Positions 14,968 through 22,469 of a DNA stretch of 28,204 nucleotides are shown here, piece by piece. The stretch lies in NCBI GenBank assembly GCA_009885665.1, contig VFKI01000133.1, positions 1-28,204 of the forward strand, read 5' to 3'. How positions within the stretch are numbered: the first letter of the stretch is position 1; every line of letters starts with the position of its first letter. This stretch comes from Gammaproteobacteria bacterium. GTDB lineage: Bacteria; Pseudomonadota; Gammaproteobacteria; DSM-16500. Below the pieces are notes generated by a model. The model had not been told where the DNA came from. It did no database searches and saw only the letters and a list, made by a program, of their open reading frames with translations. A program made the translations under genes and the position numbers.

Positions 14968-17163
14968 TCAAAGAGACTTATTAAAGTTAAACGATGGGGT
15001 CGCCGTAGGGTTTTTTTGGGTATCGGTCATGCGCTTGGCGGAAAATATAGATTTCGGCAAAACAGTACGGTGGCTTGTGTAAGGATTATCGCTGTCAGGA
15101 AAATTTTTATTGTTTCCATCTTCATCGCTGCTTTCATCTTCATCTTTATGCAACTCATTTTTATACCCCCCACTTCTTTTGCCATACAGTGGGTAACTAT
15201 TATTTTTAAGCGGCCTAAGTTCACTTACTTTAACCTCAATTTCAGTATCATTTGCTACATTCGCTACATTAGCATTGCCAGCGCAACTCGCGAAGTCTAA
15301 GCAAGAATCATAAACAACTTCACTTATTTTTTTCATGAATTCATTTGCAAACGCATCGCCAAGAAAAAGCTCGATATTTTCCTTCATGTTGTTTACATCA
15401 CGATGATCCATAAAGTTGACGCCTGCTTGTTTGTAATGTTCAAATAATTCCTCATGCATGCCAATGTAACGTTTATTTGCTCGTAAAAATCCCATTAACA
15501 ATCGGCATATGTCTTTTTCTTTTTCAGAAATACTATGACTATCTGTGTGATCTTTTATTTTTTTTATCAATTGGAAGTGATGCGTCAGGTCTGACCCAAA
15601 AGTTTCTTCCATGAGTGGAAAATATTTAGATGTATTAGAAAAAAAATCGTATATATCATAATAGGTGCAATCATCGCCTTGCCTAATGTGCTCATTGATC
15701 CATCGTTCTAATATATTTTCGGCAGTTAAGAGATTGGGCGAAGCATTTTTTTGTTTGGATAAAATGCTTAAAACAGAAGACAGGCAATTAAGCGCCGAGG
15801 ATGGATCAGTATCCCTGCGGACAAATTGCTTGATGGCTTCTGATTTCAGCGCTAAATCCTGCTTTCTTTTGCTTGCATAAGCAGCCATTTTTTCATAAAG
15901 CAAATCCTCACCGAAAATTTCTTTACAAATTAAAGACATGCGATAACTATAAAAAAGCATTTCTTCTTTTGAGGCAGTGTGCTCTATCTTGCTTAGGTGT
16001 GTCCAGTCATTAAACAGTCGCGCAGGAGAGATGCACATTTTTTCGGGATAGCCATTTATTTTTTTTAGCAAATCGTTGAGCGCTTCTTTTTCGCTATTTT
16101 GCCAACATGGATCGCTAAGACTATCCTCTATTAACGCTATAGTTTCAGGAAGTTTAAAATTAAAATCAATTAAATTTAAAGCATTTTTTTTAAATATTTC
16201 AGAAATTTCAATAGAGTTGGTGCGAAATGCGTGTAAAGAAAAGCCGGAAATTAGGGTAATTTTTTTTTCATCATGAACAATAGGCTCGCATGGCGTTTTT
16301 TCATTATAGAAAAATGTTGCAAAATATTCACCGGCATCATCAAGATTGTCTGAGTTAAAAATTAACTCGATCGGATCTTCATGTGAATCTATTTGTTTAA
16401 TTTGTAGGCCGAAGTTTTTAACCCAAACATCCAGTAATGGCGGTTCTTGTTGGTTTAGTTTCAGATTGCTACCATGGCTGCGTGTTTCTATACCATTATG
16501 ATATTCACCACCCTTTAAAAAAACATCATATTTGTTCTTCAATTGCTCCATAATAGATCTATAAAAAACATATTCAGGTAATTGAGAGTATGCTTTTTTG
16601 ATATTGCTTAGCCTTTCTATACTAAAAAATTTTTCTTGTGAACTTTCATCAAGAGAGAGCTGCTCAATAAGCGTTTCTTGCAAATCTCTTAAATTTAGTT
16701 TTTTTTGAAATCTATCGCTGCCCCCAGCCAAGCTTTCGGCAATAGAGATATTGTCGAAGCGTAAGGAGCGCTGCGCATCGGCAAGTAGTGTGTATTGTTC
16801 TGTATTGATGGCTGATTTATTTTTTTTTAGCCAACTCAAAAATTCTTTATCTTTAGAAGGGTTGCTGAATGAATCTTCAAAGGGAGAAAGGAAAGCCGCT
16901 TCGGGTAGGTCGTCGGCGTTAAAAAAATAATACCCGTCATAGAATTCGCCGTGGTTTTTTGTTTCATTTGGGCATGAATAAACCGTATCCTCTTTATCAT
17001 TGCTGTAATGTTCAGTATCTACGAGTAGTGATTTCTCTGCATCACTGTTGTTCGACAGTTCATTAACCGAAGTTTTTTGAGAAAAAAAACTAAGCTCGGG
17101 AGAAAGACTAAGGCGGGGAGAGTAATTGCTACGTGGACTGGTTGAATTTCCTTTCTTTTTCAT
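14968..17163 (-). CDS. Uncharacterised 731-aa protein, candidate secreted effector
   Basis: Not recognised. The N-terminal 45 residues are Ser/Pro-rich (STSPRSNYSPRLSLSPELSF) and probably disordered, recalling but not clearly matching the N-terminus of the downstream gene. Residues about 100-630 are mixed polar and mostly helical, rich in Lys, Glu, Asn and Phe, with no membrane helix or signal peptide. The tail (about 650-731) is again low-complexity, with DEDESSDEDGNNKNF and a Lys/Thr/Asn-rich end. AAGGA lies 9 bases before the ATG. Several A9 tracts occur in the coding strand (for example opposite 16260-16268). Base composition is much AT-richer than neighbouring respiratory genes, suggesting a different history. 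An effector or other host-interaction role is a guess. Confidence 0.6.
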   Translation of the reverse strand: MKKKGNSTSPRSNYSPRLSLSPELSFFSQKTSVNELSNNSDAEKSLLVDTEHYSNDKEDTVYSCPNETKNHGEFYDGYYFFNADDLPEAAFLSPFEDSFSNPSKDKEFLSWLKKNKSAINTEQYTLLADAQRSLRFDNISIAESLAGGSDRFQKKLNLRDLQETLIEQLSLDESSQEKFFSIERLSNIKKAYSQLPEYVFYRSIMEQLKNKYDVFLKGGEYHNGIETRSHGSNLKLNQQEPPLLDVWVKNFGLQIKQIDSHEDPIELIFNSDNLDDAGEYFATFFYNEKTPCEPIVHDEKKITLISGFSLHAFRTNSIEISEIFKKNALNLIDFNFKLPETIALIEDSLSDPCWQNSEKEALNDLLKKINGYPEKMCISPARLFNDWTHLSKIEHTASKEEMLFYSYRMSLICKEIFGEDLLYEKMAAYASKRKQDLALKSEAIKQFVRRDTDPSSALNCLSSVLSILSKQKNASPNLLTAENILERWINEHIRQGDDCTYYDIYDFFSNTSKYFPLMEETFGSDLTHHFQLIKKIKDHTDSHSISEKEKDICRLLMGFLRANKRYIGMHEELFEHYKQAGVNFMDHRDVNNMKENIELFLGDAFANEFMKKISEVVYDSCLDFASCAGNANVANVANDTEIEVKVSELRPLKNNSYPLYGKRSGGYKNELHKDEDESSDEDGNNKNFPDSDNPYTSHRTVLPKSIFSAKRMTDTQKNPTATPSFNFNKSL

Positions 17164-17224
17164 GTTTGTTAATCCTTTTTAATGCGGGCTAAACGCGGCA
17201 TGTCGGCTTGGCTTTATATTCTTT

Positions 17225-17381
17225 GTAACCATTCAGCACAATCTTCGAAAAACACCCGCGAGGCCAGAGGCAACTTGACTTTACGCGATGGGGGTTTCCA
17301 AAGGGGGAGAATCGTGATTCTCCCCCTTTGGTGGCGTCAGGCGGGCGAGCTATTTGCCCGACTAGCCATCTGAATAGTTAC
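17225..17381. mobile_element. 157-bp MITE-like element with terminal inverted repeats and 8-bp duplication
   Basis: Ends are GTAACCATTCAG (17225-17236) and, on the complement, GTAACTATTCAG (17370-17381): 12-bp terminal inverted repeats with one mismatch. TATTCTTT occurs directly before (17217-17224) and directly after (17382-17389), an 8-bp target duplication. Inside is a perfect 16-bp stem hairpin (17298-17331, loop GT) of CCAAAGGGGGAGAATC and its complement. The first 70 bases align without gaps to the complement of 27150-27219 at 62 of 70 positions. No transposase is encoded, so it would have to be moved in trans. Confidence 0.85.
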
Positions 17382-17389
17382 TATTCTTT

Positions 17390-18035
17390 TTTAAAGGGCG
17401 GTAATGATGTCGCGCTTTATTAAAGTTATTCATTCACAGTTATTGAGTATCTTCTATATAAACTAGGGTAGCGGGTATTTCACTAGGCTATTCCAGTTTA
17501 CTTATCTGAGAGGCTATAGGTCACTCAAAAACCACTGTGCACATAGCGTACACGCATGAGATATAAATATCAACCGACATTCCGCACCTTCACAGAGCCT
17601 AAGTGCGAAGTTGAGATGATCATGCCAATACGCTTTAAACCAGGTTACTGATGCTCGGCCTGCAGCCATTCAATGTCATCACTTGAGTAGGCAATCCGCT
17701 GTCACAAAAGATTGGCCAAAGATGGCCGTTTGTCTGAGGCACCTGAGCAATTATAAAATACATGTTGATTCAATAGCTTGGGATAGATGTCTGCATGTTA
17801 ACGCAACTCGATCATAGCAGGAGCACAGCGGCTGCTGGCGAAAGATGTGAAGAAAGAATTAGAGCAAAGAATACTAAGCGGAAAGCATGGTTATAAAAAG
17901 TAATAATTAACCCCTCCTCTTAAGTTGGTGGTAACGTTCATTGGCGCCTTTGATGGGCGCCACATGTTTCGGTGCCTGCAGTGTCTTCAGGTGATGCGGA
18001 AGTGTGCCATGGCACGCGCTGCGCCGTACTAAAAA
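17390..18035. other. Gene-free tract with element fragment and coding relics
   Basis: No convincing gene in either strand. At 17447-17471 there is a sequence matching 20 of 25 positions of the terminal segment of the 24103-24238 element (complement), ending AGGGTAG. Positions 17802-17903 on the plus strand read as a Lys-rich C-terminus (LLAKDVKKELEQRILSGKHG, then YKK and stop) without a start, which may be the remnant of a lost gene. A perfect 7-bp hairpin (TGGCGCC/GGCGCCA, 17942-17962) and a 12-bp palindrome GTGCCATGGCAC (18004-18015) lie near the end. The tract looks like decayed intergenic DNA. Confidence 0.4.
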
Positions 18036-18410
18036 TTAAAAAAGCGTGAGCAGTGTCGAGCGCGTCACGGCATCATGTGCGATCATGATTAAAATCAATA
18101 GCAATATTAGCCATAGTGCGCGCCACAGCCAGGTAGGATATTTTTTTTGGGGTCGCACCAGTAAAGCGACCAGCAGACAGAATATGCCTAATAAAAGATA
18201 GGCGGCGATAATCCATGGTGTATGGAAAGTGTAGTGCGCAGGGTAGACGAGCAAGGTGCCGGTGAGTGCCGCCAGTGCACTGGTCATTAATAAAAAATAA
18301 CGTAAGCGCTGACGGGGTAAAGTTTCAGGACCGATCAGGCAAAATACCACTGTGCCCATGAGACTCAACGCACATAACATATGTAAAAATTTCATGAAGT
18401 GCGCGAGCAA
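18036..18410 (-). CDS. Small DUF2269/CopD-like membrane protein in the coxC operon
   Basis: A 124-residue protein with four hydrophobic helices (about 7-26, 37-56, 66-87 and 96-112). KFLHMLCALSLMG and LTGTLLVYPAHYTFHTPWII align in position and character with KILHILGATLVLS and LSGVTLISLQHTALGLPWLY of the protein at 12836-13312, so the two look like distant paralogues. Histidines within helices 1 and 3 could be metal or heme ligands; no function is established. The TTG at 18410 has AGGTGG just upstream, though spacing is short; an ATG at 18395 is the alternative. It follows coxC after 57 bases in the same direction, implying a role in oxidase or cytochrome biogenesis. Confidence 0.6.
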   Translation of the reverse strand: MLAHFMKFLHMLCALSLMGTVVFCLIGPETLPRQRLRYFLLMTSALAALTGTLLVYPAHYTFHTPWIIAAYLLLGIFCLLVALLVRPQKKYPTWLWRALWLILLLILIMIAHDAVTRSTLLTLF

Positions 18411-18467
18411 TATGCCACCTATGCATCGTGAGAAATCGAGTCGTTAGCGTAGCATTGATGTTTTGAA

Positions 18468-19346
18468 TTACATCCAATACACAAATACAAATAACAATAA
18501 CCACACCACGTCGACAAAATGCCAATACCAAGAAATGGCTTCAAAGGCAAAATGATTGTGTGGATTAAAATCGCGCTTCAACATACGATATAAAATTACA
18601 CACAAACCGATTGTACCAATGGTCACGTGTAAACCATGAAAGCCGGTCAGCATAAAAAATGTTGTGCCATAAATGCCGGAACCCAGCGTCAACCCTTTTT
18701 GTAACCAAGCAATTAAATATTCATGACCCTGTAAAAATAAGAAAGTCACGCCTAATGCCGCTGTCGCTAATTGCGAAATCAACATGGTTTTACGATGATT
18801 GGCGAGTATCGCCCAATGCGCAATGGTAATGGTGACGCCACTGGTCAGCAGCACGAAGGTGTTGATGGCCGGAATACCCCAGGCTTCCATGACGGATTTG
18901 GGTGCAACAAACATATCCGGCGCCGGGTTCATGACTTGTGGCCACGCAGTTTGGAAACTCGGCCACAACAATAAGTGACTCATGAAATGCGTGCCGGTGC
19001 CGCCTAAACTCGGCACGGCAAACATACGCACAAAAAATAATGCGCCAAAAAATGCGCCAAAAAACATCACTTCAGAAAAAATAAACCAGCACATACACCA
19101 GCGGAAAGAATGATCGACTTGCTTATCCAGTGTAATACCCGCGCGGTTTTCGTGGATGACGGTGCTAAACCAACCAAAAACTGCATATAATAATATACAA
19201 AATCCGAATCCTAACAACCAGGGTCCAAACCACTCACTATGCAGCCAATTCGCTGCGCCTAACATGACGCACAATAAACCGGCAGAAGCCTTGACAGGCC
19301 ACGCGCTTGGCGCCGGTAAATAATATCCTTGCTGGTGATCGCTCAT
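18468..19346 (-). CDS. coxC: Cytochrome c oxidase subunit III
   Basis: Seven-helix subunit III of the aa3/caa3-type oxidase, stabilising subunit I in the inner membrane. The 292-residue protein shows FIFSEVMFFGAFFGALFF (about 88-105), the glutamate-containing helix-3 motif, LQGHEYLIAW, FFMLTGFHGLHVTIG and the terminal SWYWHFVDVVWLLLFVFVYW signature. GATAGAGG precedes the ATG. It is oriented opposite to coxB and coxA, downstream of a tetraheme cytochrome c gene; in most proteobacteria it follows cox11 in the coxBA operon, so the operon has been split or rearranged here. Confidence 0.97.
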   Translation of the reverse strand: MSDHQQGYYLPAPSAWPVKASAGLLCVMLGAANWLHSEWFGPWLLGFGFCILLYAVFGWFSTVIHENRAGITLDKQVDHSFRWCMCWFIFSEVMFFGAFFGALFFVRMFAVPSLGGTGTHFMSHLLLWPSFQTAWPQVMNPAPDMFVAPKSVMEAWGIPAINTFVLLTSGVTITIAHWAILANHRKTMLISQLATAALGVTFLFLQGHEYLIAWLQKGLTLGSGIYGTTFFMLTGFHGLHVTIGTIGLCVILYRMLKRDFNPHNHFAFEAISWYWHFVDVVWLLLFVFVYWM

Positions 19347-19365
19347 TCGGAACCTCTATCATTTC

Positions 19366-19389
19366 TATCAACTATCAACTATCAACTAT
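19366..19389. repeat. Heptamer tandem repeat, about 3.4 units
   Basis: TATCAAC is repeated three times in a row and followed by TAT, between the cytochrome c stop and the coxC ribosome site on the minus strand. Unit number could vary by slippage and alter spacing upstream of coxC. Confidence 0.8.
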
Positions 19390-19411
19390 TTGACTGCCGG
19401 GTTATCATTCT

Positions 19412-20971
19412 TTACCACAAACTATAATCTTTGCCAGGCGCGCTTTGCTGCATCATATATTTTAACGCCGCAATGATTTCCGCATCTGAACATGTTGGAC
19501 ATGCACCATGTATCGGATGGTCGTGGCGACCTTCCATGACATTTAAATACGTCGCTTCAAAACCCGCATCGACCGCCGGCTTGAATGCTTGCACATCCCC
19601 CGGTTTAGGCGCACCCTTGAAGCCGCTTTCATGACATACGCTACAATTTTCGGCATACAATTTCTTAGCATCAGTCATGGTTAATTTTTTCGGCGGTGGC
19701 GGCGCAGCAGCTGTCGATACGCCTTGCACCGGCGCAATCATATAATCCACCGTTTCTTGAATCTCTTTATCGGTACAAGACATACATGTACCCATGGCTG
19801 GCATGCCGTTGATGCCTTTTATCGCATTGGTATAAAGCGATGGCACGCCTTTTTTCAGATAAGGCGACCAAGCAGCAGCATCACCATATTTGGGTGCGCC
19901 GCCGGCGCCGGCCATATGACACCCTGAACAATAGGCTTCATATATACCTTTACCCGCATTTGCACCAGAGGGTCTCGGCGGTTCTTTGCTGTGCACGGAT
20001 TTTAAATAAATGGCAATGGCTTTTTGATCGTCTGGGGTGAGATAACGCAGACTGTCGTGATTGACTTCCAGCATGGGGCCGGCTACTTTGCCGCCACCAA
20101 TTAATTTATCGTTTGAAAATACCGCCGTAATTTCGGCATCGCTAACTTTCCCCAGGTTTGATGCGGAAATATTCGGCGCGAGATAGCCTTGCACCTTCAT
20201 GCCGGTGAGATGATATTCTTTTTGGGGCGCGCCCAAAGGCAGTAGCGGTGTGACGATATGCCAAGAAGGCGTATGACACATAGCGCAATGACCCGAGCCT
20301 TCCACTAAATAGGCGCCACGTTCTTGCGCGGTTTTAGGGGTCGTGGGAAAAATATCTTTTTGTTGTGGATGGAAAAACATTAAGCGCCACGGTAATTGTA
20401 GCAAGCGAATATTGAAAGGGAAAACCATTTCATTTTCACGATTTTCCTGATGAACAGCAGGAATATTGTCGAGATACGCTTTAATTGCTTTGATATCTTC
20501 TGACGGCATGCGGCTGAAGTATAAAAAAGGAAAGGCTGGATAATAATAATGCCCTTGGGGTGAAATGCCTTCGCGCATCGCTTTTTCAAATTGCGCCTCT
20601 GTCCAGCCGCCGATACCTGTCTCGTGATCCGGCGTAATATTCGGTGTATATAAAACACCGAATGGCGTTTGCATTTTGCGGCCACCGGCAAATACGGCGC
20701 CGTGGGTCGCGGTATTGGTATGGCAAGCAATACAGTCGCCTGCTTTAACGAGATATTCGCCGCGCTTGATTTCATCGCTATTCGCGCTGGCGGTTATAGC
20801 GGGATAGTCAGGAAACCACGTGACGGTCGGTTCTGGCTGCGCGGCTTTTTCCATATTGCGACTGATACCCATGACGGTGATGGCGCCCGTCACGACGATA
20901 ACGATGCCAAGTCCAATTAACGCACCCATTGTTTTTTTATGGGCAAAAAGTTTTTTGCAACAGTTTTTCAC
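19412..20971 (-). CDS. Membrane-anchored tetraheme cytochrome c
   Basis: I place the start at GTG 20971 (519 residues), preceded by AGGA 8 bases away and a promoter at 21006-21033; an in-frame reading to 21025 would begin upstream of the predicted transcript start. After an N-terminal anchor come four heme sites (numbers from position 20971): CIACH (80-84), CAMCH (229-233), CSGCH (348-352) and CSVCH (443-447). The first two domains, with GGRKMQTPFGVLYTPNITPD and YYPAFPFLYFS, resemble the cytochrome subunit of membrane alcohol/aldehyde dehydrogenases. The last two are cytochrome c5-type, each ending in a C-x2-C pair (CMSC, CPTC). In the third domain MPAMG supplies the Met ligand; in the fourth it is HPIHG. 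A Pro-rich linker joins them. Likely electron donor to the caa3 oxidase. Confidence 0.9.
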   Translation of the reverse strand: MKNCCKKLFAHKKTMGALIGLGIVIVVTGAITVMGISRNMEKAAQPEPTVTWFPDYPAITASANSDEIKRGEYLVKAGDCIACHTNTATHGAVFAGGRKMQTPFGVLYTPNITPDHETGIGGWTEAQFEKAMREGISPQGHYYYPAFPFLYFSRMPSEDIKAIKAYLDNIPAVHQENRENEMVFPFNIRLLQLPWRLMFFHPQQKDIFPTTPKTAQERGAYLVEGSGHCAMCHTPSWHIVTPLLPLGAPQKEYHLTGMKVQGYLAPNISASNLGKVSDAEITAVFSNDKLIGGGKVAGPMLEVNHDSLRYLTPDDQKAIAIYLKSVHSKEPPRPSGANAGKGIYEAYCSGCHMAGAGGAPKYGDAAAWSPYLKKGVPSLYTNAIKGINGMPAMGTCMSCTDKEIQETVDYMIAPVQGVSTAAAPPPPKKLTMTDAKKLYAENCSVCHESGFKGAPKPGDVQAFKPAVDAGFEATYLNVMEGRHDHPIHGACPTCSDAEIIAALKYMMQQSAPGKDYSLW

Positions 20972-21005
20972 AGTGCCTATCCTGATTCCAAATGGCCGAA
21001 CGCAC

Positions 21006-21033
21006 ATTTTATAGGGATTGCGCACGAATGCAA
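21006..21033 (-). promoter_or_regulatory. Sigma-70-like promoter for the cytochrome c / coxC operon
   Basis: On the minus strand TTGCAT (21028-21033) and TAAAAT (21006-21011) are 16 bases apart. The expected start near 20999 leaves a short leader before the GTG at 20971 and argues against starts further upstream. Confidence 0.55.
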
Positions 21034-21118
21034 GTCTATGTGCGCATGAGGTTGGATTTCATCGTGTGAGCGCACAGACAGGCGGCTTTTAAAATAAAAA
21101 ACCGTTAATAATCAATGT

Positions 21119-21134
21119 GTTATAAATTTATAAC
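21119..21134. promoter_or_regulatory. Perfect 16-bp AT palindrome between divergent oxidase operons
   Basis: GTTATAAATTTATAAC is a perfect palindrome, midway in the roughly 340-base divergent region between the cytochrome c and coxB genes. It is about 65 bases upstream of the coxB promoter candidate and could bind a dimeric regulator of both operons. It does not match an FNR/ANR box. Confidence 0.4.
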
Positions 21135-21199
21135 GTAAAAAGTCTTCGGCAGTTGGGGGATTTTTGAGGGTAGATTGAATGTTATTGCAATATAGGCTC

Positions 21200-21229
21200 T
21201 TGTATTAAGTGGTAGCGCTGTGGTCTAAT
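21200..21229 (+). promoter_or_regulatory. Candidate promoter of the cox operon
   Basis: TTGTAT (21200-21205) and TCTAAT (21224-21229), 18 bases apart, would start transcription near 21236, about 80 bases before the coxB ATG. Confidence 0.45.
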
Positions 21230-21314
21230 TATCAGCCGCGGAGGAAGATCAAATCGCCCGCCTTATCTTTAAAATAGTAGCTACACCAAATTTGTCCAAA
21301 AGAAGTGATTGTCC

Positions 21315-22469
21315 ATGCGACTTATATTTACTCGGTTGTTCTTATTGATTAGTGGTCTGTTGCTGATGACCGATGCGAACGCTGCTTCGCCCTACCTCAA
21401 CAATCTCAACATGCCTTATGGCGTGTCACCCTTGAGTCACCAAATTTACTGGCTGCATATGGCAGGCTTTTATGTTTGTTGCGTGATTGGTGTATTGGTA
21501 TTTGGCGTATTAATTTATTCGCTCATTAAATTTCGCAAATCCAAAGGTGCGCAAGCGGTCCATTTCCATGAACATTTGGGCATTGAAATTATTTGGACGG
21601 TTATTCCTTTTTTAATTTTAGTGGCATTGGCGGTGCCTGCCACGATAGTGTTGGCACATATCCATAATACCGATAATTCCGGTTTAACCGTAAAAATTAC
21701 CGGCTATCAATGGAAATGGAAGTACGAATATCTCGATCAAGGCGTTAGCTTTTTCAGCAATCTTTCTACGCCGCAAGATCAAATTTCAGGTGACGCGCCC
21801 AAGGATGCTAATTTTTTATTGGAAGTGGATCATCCCATGGTGGTGCCGGTCGACACCAAGGTGCGCTTATTGGTGACGGCGGATGATGTCATTCATGCAT
21901 GGTGGGTGCCTGAGCTGGGTGTTAAGCAGGATGCAATTCCGGGTTATATCAATGAAAATTGGATATATGTCACCAAGCCTGGCACGTACCGCGGTCAGTG
22001 TGGTGAATTGTGTGGTGTTAATCATGCGTTCATGCCGATTGTGGTGAAAGCCGTTTCTAAAGCGGATTTTGCTAAATGGGTCGCTGCGCATCAAGGCGGT
22101 GCGGTGGCTGCTGCACAACAAGCCTTATTAAAACCGCAGCCCGCAGCGGATTTATTAAAAGCGGGTGAACCCCTTTATATTAAAAATTGTGCAATGTGTC
22201 ATCAACCCAATGGTCAAGGTTTACCGCCCACTTTCCCAGCGTTGCAAGGCAGTCATATTGTAACCGGACCTGCGGTCGGTCAAATTAATATGGTATTGAA
22301 AGGCGTGCCGGGTACGGCGATGCAGGCATTTGGTGATCAATTAGATGCACGTACGCTGGCGGCAATTATTTCCTACACGCGGAATGCGTGGGGTAATGAT
22401 GCGTTGAACAAGAAAAATGGTAACGCCATTATTGTCCAACCCACTGATATTGAGGCGCAAAACAAATGA
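21315..22469 (+). CDS. coxB: Cytochrome c oxidase subunit II with fused cytochrome c domain (caa3-like)
   Basis: Carries electrons through the CuA centre to subunit I. From the ATG at 21315 (384 residues): signal/anchor (about 5-22), two membrane helices (about 45-72 and 91-112), the aromatic YQWKWKYEY (131-139), and a complete CuA site H194, C229, E231, C233, H237, M240. After an Ala/Gln-rich linker follows a class I cytochrome c domain with CAMCH (292-296) and probable ligand M336 in GTAMQAF. The fusion marks a caa3-type enzyme whose attached heme accepts electrons from soluble or membrane cytochromes. An in-frame TTG at 21309 is possible. The stop overlaps the coxA start (ATGA). Confidence 0.97.
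   Translation: MRLIFTRLFLLISGLLLMTDANAASPYLNNLNMPYGVSPLSHQIYWLHMAGFYVCCVIGVLVFGVLIYSLIKFRKSKGAQAVHFHEHLGIEIIWTVIPFLILVALAVPATIVLAHIHNTDNSGLTVKITGYQWKWKYEYLDQGVSFFSNLSTPQDQISGDAPKDANFLLEVDHPMVVPVDTKVRLLVTADDVIHAWWVPELGVKQDAIPGYINENWIYVTKPGTYRGQCGELCGVNHAFMPIVVKAVSKADFAKWVAAHQGGAVAAAQQALLKPQPAADLLKAGEPLYIKNCAMCHQPNGQGLPPTFPALQGSHIVTGPAVGQINMVLKGVPGTAMQAFGDQLDARTLAAIISYTRNAWGNDALNKKNGNAIIVQPTDIEAQNK

Noticed and set aside
17182..17373. Plus-strand 63-codon open frame
   Set aside because: It lies almost wholly over the MITE-like element and is read through its hairpin; repeats of this kind commonly give false small genes. No ribosome site precedes it.
17164..18035. Possible tRNA or known small RNA in the long gap
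   Set aside because: No cloverleaf-compatible arms, CCA end or familiar RNA core was found by reading both strands.
20972..21025. Upstream GTG start for the cytochrome c gene
   Set aside because: It precedes the likely transcription start and lacks a ribosome site; GTG 20971 has a good one.
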